A DNA stretch of 64,000 nucleotides from positions 1,798,001-1,862,000 of the forward strand of contig JAESUZ010001269.1 of NCBI GenBank assembly GCA_017311185.1. Reading direction: 5' to 3'. Every line of letters begins with the position of its first letter. Position 1 is the first letter of the stretch. Shown here piece after piece: positions 35,900 through 45,454 of the stretch. Position numbers and translations under genes: made by a program. Under the pieces are notes generated by a model. It was not told where the DNA came from. It saw nothing but the letters and a program-made list of their open reading frames with translations, and did no database searches. Source of the stretch: Proteles cristata cristata (lineage: Eukaryota; Chordata; Mammalia; Carnivora; Hyaenidae).

Positions 35900-36095
35900 G
35901 GGGTGCCTGAGTAGCTTAGTCAGTTAAGCATCTGACTCCAGCTCAGGTCATGATCTTGCCATTCATGAATTTGAGCTCCGCATCAGTCTCCGAGCTGAGA
36001 GCCTAGAGCCTGCTTCAGATTCTGTGTCTCCCTCTCTGTCCCTCCCCTACTCACACTCTGTCTCTTGCTCTCGCTCTCAAAAATAAATATGTTAA
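35900..36095 (+). mobile_element. Felid CAN SINE, host of a nested copy
   Basis: Its A tail resumes at 36334-36350 after the nested element. Head GGGTGCCTGAGTAGCTTAG. Confidence 0.93.
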
Positions 36096-36318
36096 GGGGC
36101 GCCTGGGTGGCTTAGTCGGTTAAGCGTCCGACTTTCACTTAGGTCATGATCTCACGGTTTGTGGGTTCGAGCCCCGCGTCGGGCTCTGTGCTCACTGCCA
36201 GCTCAGAGCCTGGATGGAGCCTGTTTCAGTCTGTGACTCCCTCTCTCGCTGACCCTCCCCTGCTCACGCTGTCTCTCTCTCTCCTAGAAATAAATAAAAC
36301 ATTATAAAATAAATAAAT
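36096..36318 (+). mobile_element. Felid CAN SINE, young subtype, nested
   Basis: Perfect 15-bp duplication AAATAAATATGTTAA (36081-36095, 36319-36333) taken from the tail of the SINE it entered. Confidence 0.97.
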
Positions 36319-36374
36319 AAATAAATATGTTAAAAATTCTTTTAAAAAAGAAAGAAAAGGGAGACAAGAAACTA

Positions 36375-37140
36375 AGTTACCAACGTTTATAGCAGTGCTA
36401 TCAACAATCGCCAGACTATGGAGAGACCTCAAACGTCCATCGGCTGATGAATGGATAAAGATGTGATATATATGCACAATGGAATATTATTCAGCCATTA
36501 AAAAGAATGAAATCTTGCCATTTGCTACAACGTGGATGGAAGTAGTATTATGCTAGGCGAACTAAATCAGAGAAAGACAAATACATGATTTCACTCATGT
36601 GTGGAATTTAAGAAACAAAACAGATGAACATAGGAAAGGAAGGAAAAGATAAAAATAGAGAGGGAGGCAAACCCTAACAGGCTTTTAATTATAGAGAACA
36701 AACTGAGGGATGCTGGAGAGGTGGAAGGGGGTGGGCTCGGTTAGTGATGGGTACTAAGGAGGGTACCCTGTTGGGATGTGCACAGGGTGTTATACGTTAA
36801 GTGATAAATCACTAAATTCTACTCCCAAAACCAATACTACCCTATATGTTAAGTAACATGAACTTAAATTTATTTATTTTTTATTTTTTTTTTTATTTTT
36901 TTAAAAATTTTTAATGTTTTATTTATTTCTAGGAGAGAGAGAGAGAGACAGTGTGAGCAGAGGGTCAGAGAGAGAGGGAGACACAGACTCTGAAACAGGC
37001 TCCAGGCTCTGAGCTGGCAGTCAGCACAGAGCCCGCCGTGGGGCTCGAACCCACGAACCGTGAGATCATGACCTAAGTGAAAGTCGGACGCCCAACTGAC
37101 TAAGCCACCCAGGCGCCCCAACATGAACTTAAATTTAAAA
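36375..37140 (+). mobile_element. L1 3' end, split by a SINE
   Basis: ORF2 C-terminal remnant and 3' UTR: the codons around ATGGATAAAGATGTGATATA and AATGGAATATTATTCAGCC are typical of L1 3' regions, followed by the GGAGGCAAACCCTAAC and GGGATGTGCACAGGGTGTTAT 3' UTR blocks. The element continues after the minus-strand SINE at 36873-37119 and its tail probably seeded the AAAG microsatellite. Confidence 0.85.
36873..37119 (-). mobile_element. Felid CAN SINE, young subtype, inside an L1
   Basis: Perfect 18-bp duplication AACATGAACTTAAATTTA at 36855-36872 and 37120-37137. Confidence 0.97.
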
Positions 37141-37236
37141 GAAAAGAAAAAAAAGAAAGAAAGAAAGAAAGAGATAGAGAGAGAGAAAGAAAGAAAGAAA
37201 AAGAAAGAACGAAAGAAAGAACGAAAGAAAGAACGA

Positions 37237-37296
<60 letters not shown>

Positions 37297-37298
37297 AA
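37138..37298. repeat. (AAAG)n microsatellite
   Basis: 160 bases of AAAG with GAGA and AACG variants, grown from the tail of the L1/SINE insertion before it. Confidence 0.96.
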
Positions 37299-37895
37299 AC
37301 AACTAAGTTACATAGAACACTGCTCAATACTCCTGACCTCTGCTGGGTGGGTCACCGTACCTACCTCCTCCCGCAGTCTACTCCGGGTGTCCCTTAACCT
37401 CTCCCAGCATCGTGGCTGCACCAGGGTTCAAACTTTACATTGCTACAGTGTCTGAGACATTGGCAGTACTTTCTTTATGGATTGGTGCATTTTTTCACTC
37501 ACCAGAACAACTTGTCAAGGGGGTATAAACAGTTACCACCAAGTCTCCTGGCTTCCATAGCTCTCCACAGCCCAGGTTCCAGTGACAGTCCATTGGTTCA
37601 GTCATGATAGGTCCAGAATGGCCAAGGGCAACCTCCACCACCAATTCACCAGAACCATTCCTCCCTTCCACATGAAGTCCCCCAGACCTACATGATTTTC
37701 AAAGAATTAAAAGGATTGGGGAAGGTATCTTTAAAATAAAAGATCTGGCAATTACCTTAACTAACCTAGTGATCAAAGTGAAGCAACCCGCTAGGATTCT
37801 GGCAAAAGACATTTCACCTGAATTAAGCCATGAGGAAGTAACAAATCCAGAATGGGGGGCATGCTACAAGACACTTTGGCTTGGGCTCTTTTTAA
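37299..37895. other. Unique intergenic DNA
   Basis: No gene or repeat family recognised. Confidence 0.5.
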
Positions 37896-38109
37896 ATTTT
37901 TTTAATGTTTATTTATTTTTCAGAGAGAAGGAGAACACAAGCAAGGGAGGGACAGAGAGAGAGAGAGGGGGGGAGACACAGAATCTGAAGCAGGCTCCAG
38001 GCTCTGAGCCGTCAGCACAGGGCCGGATGTAGGGCTCAAACTCACTATCTGCAAGACCATGACCTGAGCCGAAGTCAGATGCATAACCGACTGAGCCACC
38101 CAGGCACCC
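37896..38109 (-). mobile_element. Felid CAN SINE
   Basis: Flanks GGCTTGGGCTC / GGCTTGGACTC form the duplication. Right end reads GCCACCCAGGCACCC. Confidence 0.95.
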
Positions 38110-38871
38110 GGCTTGGACTCATTTTTAAAAAGTCAATGTTATGGAAAACAGACACAGTATGTAATTATTCTAGATTAAAAGAGACCAATAACCAATTCAA
38201 GGTCATGAATCTTGACAGATTTTGTATCAGGGAAAGAAACAACATTTTGAGGAACAGTTGGAGAAATTTTATATAAACTGAACATTAGATAAAATTGGTG
38301 AATTTTTCTAAGTTGTGATAATAGATAGTGAAGCTAGGTATAAGAATGTTTTTATTCTTAGGAGACACATATTGAAGTTCAATGGCTGTCTCAAGGAAAA
38401 GCATAAACACAACCATTTGGATTATCAACCAAAATGGTTGTTTTTGTCCATGGAGCACCATTTTCACTTGCAGGAATGACTGCCAGACAGGATTATTCAG
38501 ACTGGTGGATTTGGGATGCACTTCTCAAATATAAATAAACTGAGCCTCTTACTTTGGAAAACTGACTGGATTTGTTGCTAATGGTGGAATTCAAGCTTTC
38601 AAGCATAATTACCCTTAAACTACCTCTTGTCATGTTTTGGGATGGGCATCAAAGGTTATCTACAGTTATCTGAAAAAGCTATTAAAATACTCCTCTCTTT
38701 TCCAACGACACGTTTCTGTGAAGCTGAACTTGCTTCACATACTTCTACCCAAACAACATAGCACAAAAGATTATCTGCAAGGCAGGAAGGAGAATCCAGC
38801 TATCATCTCTTAAAGAGAATGGTAACAAGTAAAATAATGGTACTCTTCTCATTTTGTTTTGGAAAACATGG
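38110..38871. other. Unique AT-rich DNA
   Basis: Nothing recognised. Confidence 0.5.
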
Positions 38872-38887
38872 TTATTTTTCTTTTAAA

Positions 38888-39096
38888 AAAAATTTTTTTT
38901 TATAGTTTATTTATTTTTGAGACAGAGAGAGACAGAGAATGAGTGGGGGAGGGGCAGAGAGAGAGAATCCAAAACAGGCTCCAGGCTCCGAGCTGTCAGC
39001 ACAGAGCCTGATGCGGGGCTCGAACCCACAAACTGTGAGATCATGACCTGAGCCGAAGTCGGACGCTTGACCGACTGAGCCACCCAGGTGTCCCGA
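38888..39096 (-). mobile_element. Felid CAN SINE
   Basis: 16-bp duplication TTATTTTTCTTTTAAA at 38872-38887 and 39097-39112. Confidence 0.96.
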
Positions 39097-39189
39097 TTAT
39101 TTTTCTTTTAAAGCCGTTATTTGTGTTTCCTTTGTCTTTATTCCTGAGCCATGCATCCTGAAGTGCTGAAATAACATGATATATACAGT

Positions 39190-39400
39190 TCACTTCAGAT
39201 AGTCCACCCAAAAAGACTTGTATATTATATTATGTATATGTGTTTGTACATATTTACATATTTATCTGCAATTTACTTTCAAAGAGTTCAGCAAAAAAGG
39301 AGAGAATGTTACAAAATAATAGGTGAAGGATATAAGAACGTTCCTTTTACTATTCCTTCAGCTTTACTCTAGGTTTGAAAATTCCCAAAATAAAAACGTT
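39190..39400 (+). mobile_element. Old L1M-type 3' fragment
   Basis: The block ending ACTATTCCTTCAGCTTTACT and AGGTTTGAAAATTCCCAAAA matches the general form of ancient L1M 3' ends. It is highly diverged and its left boundary is uncertain. Confidence 0.5.
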
Positions 39401-40825
39401 TGTGGAGTGGATTAAGTCCAAGGTCACTGGGATGGAACACAACCACTCTTTTAGCACTTACTGGATGTGAGAGGCAGAGAGGCCACTCTCCTCTATGACC
39501 CCTCTGGTCTAACATGCTTTAGGAGCTCCTCCCACAAATGCGAGGCCTTCACCAGATTACACAAGTCTTAACATTCCCCCGTCGGTCTGTGGGCTCTCCT
39601 CCCGGAGCAGGCCTGCAGCTCTAACAGGGACACACTGGGATCTTGCCCTGGTTGTGGAGCTGGGGGCAGGGGGAGGGCCAGGGAAATTTGGAGGCTCCAA
39701 TGCCAGCTCCTTTCCCAAGCAGCACCCTGAAGAGATCTGGCGGGGACCGAGCATCTAATGGGAGCCACAGCTGTGCAGCCCTTACAGTCAATCCTGGGCT
39801 CATCCCACGACTGCTCTGTGACCACAGATGAGGCTCCTCCGAAGCCGGCATGGAGCCTCTCGAGCTCTTGAAGCGTCTTGTTCTATTTTGTGTTCATTGC
39901 TTTTACTTTTTCTTTCTCTATGTACTTTGTCAGGACAGTCAGAAGCAAGGTGCCAGCGAGACCTTTGCAGTCCCACTTGCCATAATGATGGTGTCACAGC
40001 CCTCTGGTCTATGGCAGTCCTGCCCTCCAGAGGTGCACTGCCCCCATACGACCCCACCGACTCAGTACTTGCGGCCCCGCCATGTACCACCATTTAGTCG
40101 TGTCCCACTGCTGCCACACTGACATTCCCTCTGACCTCTCCAGATAGGTGTGCCCCGAAACAATTTAGAGGGTTTGTCCTGCGGCCATTTCTGGTACCTA
40201 TTCCTGTAGCCACCACAGTGCCAACAGGAAGCAGATGGCACGCTCAAATCATGAAATGAGGAGGAGTCAAGAGAGACCATTTACAAATATGAGTCAAACA
40301 CAGGAAAACCACAGGGATGGTTAACACACTAGACCCAAAGGAACAAGAGAAGGCGTGACTACTGGAAATCAAAAGAATTGGGTAAAGGTCCCTTGAGGGG
40401 TCATCTTGAGTTGAGGGACAAGGTGACCTGAGAGGGAGGGAGGGAGCTCAAGGAATAGTTATCTGACCTCTGTTCCTCCCTCTCTCCAATCTCCCAGTGA
40501 GGCTCTGCGCTGGCCAGACCCAGCCAGGCACTGGAGAGCAGGGGACGCTGTTGCCAGGGGCCCCAGGCCAGCCTGCAGGGCCGGGGTGTGGAGTGGATTC
40601 AGAGGAGCACCAGCAGACAGCCCACGTACAGTGTAGAGAGCCTCCAAGTTCTTGAGACCCCCTGACAAGCTGGGGGGAGGGAAGAGAGTACGGCCAAATC
40701 TCACAATCCTCTTCTTTCCCCGGTATTATCATTACTAATTACATTTCTCCTACACTACCATAGGCCCAGGGTGCCTGGAAGCAGTAGGGACCAGGCCCAA
40801 AGGAAATCCTAGTCCCTGTCCTCAA
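39401..40825. other. Unique intergenic DNA
   Basis: Several overlapping open frames of 70-97 codons on both strands, none with domains. Parts near 40000-40440 may be an old unnamed repeat. Confidence 0.45.
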
Positions 40826-40843
40826 GAATAATTCAACATGGGG

Positions 40844-41064
40844 GGCGCCTGGGTGGCTTAGTCGGTTAAGTGGCCGACTTTCGCTTAGGTCATGATCTTG
40901 CGGTTGGTGGGTTCGAGCCCCGCGTCGGGCTCTGTGCTGACTGCCAGCTCAGAGCCTGGAGCCTGTTTCAGCCTGTGCCTCCCTCTCTCTCTGACCCTCC
41001 CTTGCTCGCGCTGTTTCTCTCTCTCTCTCTCCTAGAAATAAATAAAAAACATTAAAAAAAAAAG
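40844..41064 (+). mobile_element. Felid CAN SINE, young subtype
   Basis: Perfect 18-bp duplication GAATAATTCAACATGGGG at 40826-40843 and 41065-41082. The GGGG belongs to the start of the next, older SINE, so insertion hit its 5' junction. Confidence 0.97.
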
Positions 41065-41078
41065 GAATAATTCAACAT

Positions 41079-41183
41079 GGGGCGCTGGCTAGCTCAGTCG
41101 ATGGAGCATGCAACTCTTGAGCTCAGGATTGTGAGTTCAAGCCCCACATCAGGTGTAGAGATTACTTAAAAATAAAATCTTAA
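41079..41183 (+). mobile_element. Short ancestral-type CAN SINE (tRNA-Lys-like)
   Basis: A ~100-base element: GGCTAGCTCAGTCGATGGAG, CAACTCTTGAGCTCAGG, GAGTTCAAGCCCCACATC, GTAGAGATTACTTAAAAAT. It is closest to tRNA-Lys and lacks the CT-rich middle, as in the general carnivore SINE. Confidence 0.9.
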
Positions 41184-41360
41184 GGGGCATCTGGGCAGCC
41201 CAGTCAGTTGAGCATCCAATTTTGGCTCAGGTCATGATCTCAGGGTTTGTGAGTTTGAGCCCCTTAGCAAGCTTGCTGCGGTCAGCCCAGAGCCCACTTC
41301 AAATCCTCTGTCCCCCTCTCTGCCCCTACTCCACTCTCCCTTTCTCAAAAATAAACATTT
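41184..41360 (+). mobile_element. Felid CAN SINE nested in SINE tail
   Basis: Perfect 16-bp duplication AAAAATAAAATCTTAA at 41168-41183 and 41361-41376, derived from the tail of the short SINE before it. Confidence 0.96.
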
Positions 41361-41383
41361 AAAAATAAAATCTTAAAAAAAGG

Positions 41384-41588
41384 GGGGGGAGCTGGGTGGC
41401 TCATTGGATTAAGTGTCCAACTCTTGATTTCTGGCTCAGGTCATGATTCCACAACTCATGAAATTGAACCCTGTGTTCTGCTTTCAGCATGGAGCCTGCT
41501 TAGGATTCTCTCCCTCCCTCTCTCTACCTCAACCCCCATCAATATAAATAAACTTTAAAAAAAAATTTTAAACAATTAAAAAAAAAAG
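41384..41588 (+). mobile_element. Felid CAN SINE, older
   Basis: Head degenerated to GGGGGAGCTGGGTGGCTCAT. The fourth element of a four-SINE stack. Confidence 0.9.
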
Positions 41589-41954
41589 AATTAATTCCAC
41601 TTGCCTCTATTTTAGGAGTTCTGGCCAGTGGCAAAATTTAATCAGTGCAAACCAACACAAGACGTTTTTGGGAGTTCAGCCTTGATTCAAAGGTGCAGCA
41701 AAGTCCACCTAATCCTAGCATGCAACTATGTGCTGGGGTACAAGTGTGGACAACTGCCCTTCCTGCTGCTGCTGGCAATGTGGTTTTAAGAAAATGGGCA
41801 AGAGTCACTGGGTCAGACACTAATCCAAGCTTAAGATGCTGGTGAAAATCAGGGCGACGCTTCCTGTGATAGAGTCCACTGCAAAATCAATGAGACAAGA
41901 AAAGAATTCTGCCATTGTCCATGGTATACACCACATGAACATAGGTAAACGGTC

Positions 41955-42165
41955 TCAGGAGTTAACCAGATGTGGATACAAATTCTACTTCTGCCCCTTA
42001 CTGCGTCGCTTCGACCAAATCAGCTCTTCTCTGGAAACCTCGATTTCTACTTTGTACAGTAAGGAACAAGAGTACCTTCTCATGGAACACAGAGTATTAA
42101 ATGAGAAAATAAAGAAAATACCTGCCACTGACTGCACTTCACCATGGCTCAATGGGTATGGTTGT
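41955..42165 (+). mobile_element. MIR SINE (diverged)
   Basis: ATGTGGATACAAATTCTACT, GCTTCGACCAAATCAGCTCT, then CTCGATTTCTACTTTGTACA and GAGTATTAAATGAGAAAATA match the MIR layout. Confidence 0.65.
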
Positions 42166-44183
42166 TACTAATCTTTACACCGGGAAGTTTATAGTAAGGG
42201 ATGTTTTACATAAACACATAAACTTGGGAGTTAAACTTAGTGTTCCTGCCTTTCTTGAGATAAAAAATTTCTAAATAGGAGTCTAACCCAAATTATTTTC
42301 AATACTTCCGGTTTCTTTTCTCCCCCTGGAGTCTGTGAGGGTTGGAAAGGTTACAAACCCGGACTTCAATGCATTTTTTAAAAACCTCTTTCAGAGTCCT
42401 CAGATACCAGCCTGGGGGAGGTGGCTTTCTAATGGAAGAGGCTCAAGGAGGGCCCCGCTTCCAACACCTTTTCACAGTGAGTGATCATTTTCTTGCTATT
42501 TAAAAATTTAAGAGCCGCTGTTCCAGGACTCTAATGCATTGAAAATGTTCTCGATTGTTTTCTAAAGGCTTTCTCTGCCTACCGGTTAGAGACTCTAGAG
42601 TGAGCAAGAAGCATTTTCCCCATATTCAGAAAAAAACAAGTCCTAGGTCAAAAACAGATATATGAATGCTTGGATACCAAAAGACCTTGGTTTCCGAGTA
42701 AAAAATTTTAAGGAAAACCATAAACCTTCTGAAATTACTTCCCAATTAATAGTATAAAGGGTCAATCTTCAAATCCTGAACACCGGGACTTTTGACCGAG
42801 GATCCAGGCTGAAACCCTCAAATTCCTCAAAATCTTCAAATGTCTACTATTTACCTTCCACCCTTTCACCATTCTGTATCACTGAAGCATGAACAAATGA
42901 AAACGTTTTTTTCTCCTTTATTATCTTCCCAGGCCGACGGTGACAAGGGACAAGAGAGCTCGTGCCTCAGAAACAATAAACAGGGGAGGCCCGTGGCTGG
43001 CCCACGCACCGAGCATGACCGCACAGTGGCCCACATGCACTGCTGGACAAGTTCATGCTCTAAACTTGAGCAGCTGAGCTGGAGGAGTGAAAAGTGAGAA
43101 GCAAAACGATCATGTTCATAGCAGAATGAGGTAGGGAAGGTACAAATTTTTTCTTTAAAATTACTGACAGTACCGATGGTTCAGGAAGCATTTAGGAAGA
43201 AGCCACCAGAACCACAAAGGTCAACTTAAACATGCACTGAACCCAGCCATACCTAGATGTGGCACTCTGTTTCAGTCACACACAGCCTTCCCTTGACCCC
43301 ACAACCTTCCGCCACCACCCTCTCATTTGTCCTGACCCTTCACAGCCAGGCTGCTGAGTCTCCACTCCCCATTCACCCAGCCTCGGTCTGCCCAGCCCTG
43401 GACAACCCCGTCAACACTACCAGTGACCTAAAAATTACCACATCTGCAGAAATGTCAAGGCCGTAGAAGTCTAGGAAATCCTAAAGAACCATGTCAGAAT
43501 GAAGACTAAAGACACAACTATGAAATGGGTGGGAAGCTTTCACTATAAAGACACTATTCCAACAACTGACAGAATCTGAATGGGCCTCTAGGTGAAGGGA
43601 TAAATGGCACACAAAGAATACACGTATGTATGTACCATTCTTCCAACAACTACGTATTTGGGGAGGGAACCAGAGTTAAGAGCTATTGGAAGACTCTGTC
43701 TTATTTAGAAGAAGGCCAAACCGGAACTTCAAGTCATTTTCCAAGACACATGAGCGACTACGTGCACAATTTTAGTAAAATTCTGGCATGGGTGGTAGAA
43801 ACACTTTGCACAGTGTTTTTGTTACCCTGGGATATAGCATACAACTGAGATTCAGAACAAGTGTTTTTCCTGGTAGAGTGAAAGAAAGGAAGTGGTCTAA
43901 AATCCTTTCTATGCTAAAATAAGTCACCCAAGAAGATAAACTATTTTAATTCAATCAAGAGCCCAAGAGTGAAATGAAAGAGAGGTGTGTATCCCTTTAC
44001 TTAGAAACAACAGGCCGTTGTTAATCTAGGGCTGAAATGGCTGGAAAACCAGGTCTCGGACAGCCTGGACTCTATAAAGGACTTAGGTAAAGCAAGTTGG
44101 AGAAAAGTCCTATGTAGCAAGATCATCTCCTAAAATGGACTAAGTCTTGGATGAACTGTTACACAGTAAATAATTCCATATAA
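42166..44183. other. Unique intergenic DNA
   Basis: 2 kb free of recognised repeats and genes. Confidence 0.55.
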
Positions 44184-44366
44184 TTTTTTTTTAATGAGAG
44201 CGAGCATGTGAGCTGGGGAGAAGGGCAAATGGTGAGAGAGAATCTCAAGCAGGCTCCGCACTTAGTGCAGAGCCTGACGTGGGAATTGATCCCACAACCC
44301 TGGGATCACCACCTGAGCCAAAATCAAGAGTCGGATGCCCAATCGACTGAGCCACCCAGGTACCCC
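44184..44366 (-). mobile_element. Felid CAN SINE
   Basis: Right end GAGCCACCCAGGTACCCC. Left T tail short and CT part reduced. Confidence 0.92.
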
Positions 44367-44650
44367 TTAAAACCATGTTTTAATCCCTGAACTCCCCCTT
44401 GAGCCATGCTACAACACTGCAAAGTCAGTGATTAATTGCATGAATTCCAAGTACTACTTTTTTCTCCTTGCCTGGATGGAGTCAGTATGTTTTACTAAAG
44501 AGCAAATTTACAGTTGATTAGGTGAAGAGTCAAGAGTATTCCTCCATGGATCTTTCTATCACTGTGTAAGTTTTCCTAAACATAAATCTATACAATGAGA
44601 TCTCAATATAAAACCAAGTAAAGAAAGTACTAATCAAGAAGGAAAAAAGA

Positions 44651-44845
44651 GGGGCGCCTGGCTGGTTCAGTCAATTAAGCATCTGACTTTGGCTCAGATC
44701 ATGATCTTGCTCTTAGTGAGTTCAAGCCCCGCATCAGGCTAGCTACTATCAGCATGGAGCCCACTTCAGATCCTGTCTCCCTCTCTGTCCCTCCCCTGCT
44801 CTGTCTCTCTCTCTCAAAAATAAATAAACATTTTTTAAAAAGGGG
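44651..44845 (+). mobile_element. Felid CAN SINE
   Basis: 10-bp duplication GGAAAAAAGA at 44641-44650 and 44846-44855. CTGGCTGGTTCAG head. Confidence 0.94.
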
Positions 44846-44964
44846 GGAAAAAAGATACTTTCTAAATGAAAATACAAGTTTAAAGTACTTAGAGGAGTCC
44901 AGTAGGCAATACAGTTAAGTATACCAAAGAATAATTAGGCTGCAAAACACTCATAAAGTTTTAA

Positions 44965-45155
44965 AAAGGGGGAGGAGGGAGGCTCTGGGTCTCACTCTTG
45001 ATTTTGGCTCAGGTCTTGATCTCAACAGTTCATGAGATCAATCCCCACATCAGGTTCTGTGCTGACAGCATAGAGCCTACTTGGGATTTTGTCTCTCCTT
45101 CTCTCTCTGCCCTCCCTGCCATTTGTGCACTTTCTCTCTCAAAATAAATAAAATG
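44965..45155 (+). mobile_element. Felid CAN SINE, 5' part eroded
   Basis: The tRNA-like head is lost. From CTCTTGATTTTGGCTCAGGT onward the SINE is readable. Last insertion before the SUB1 3' UTR block. Confidence 0.85.
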
Positions 45156-45448
45156 AGAGAGAGAGGGAGGGAGGGAGGGACGGAGACCGTGTACATCTCA
45201 GTATTTGCATTTTCCCACCTGGATCAGGTAGATGGGAAAAATGCCCACTCCACTCCAACCTGCCTGGCCCCATCTCATCCCATCCCAGAGATCCTCAGAA
45301 GATGTAACATACCAAGGCGAATTCACATTCCAGAAGCATTCACACAGGAAGACATTCTATTTGTTAACAAAACCCATTCAATAGATAACTAAACCATTCA
45401 TCTTTAGGTCTGTGAAACTGGGATGACACATAGGGCACATTTCTTATT

Positions 45449-45454
45449 TTTATT
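45449..45454 (-). terminator. Candidate distal poly(A) signal of SUB1
   Basis: AATAAA on the minus strand (TTTATT on plus). It is the last good hexamer before SINE-rich DNA resumes near 45155, so it fits the end of the constrained block. Confidence 0.5.

Noticed and set aside
2947..37298. CRISPR-like array from regularly repeated SINE heads
   Set aside because: The repeats are dispersed retroposons with target-site duplications, irregular spacing and both orientations in a vertebrate genome.
41083..41160. Possible tRNA-Lys gene
   Set aside because: It is the head of a SINE: it lacks a proper acceptor-stem pairing, continues into a SINE body and A tail, and is followed by SINE copies.
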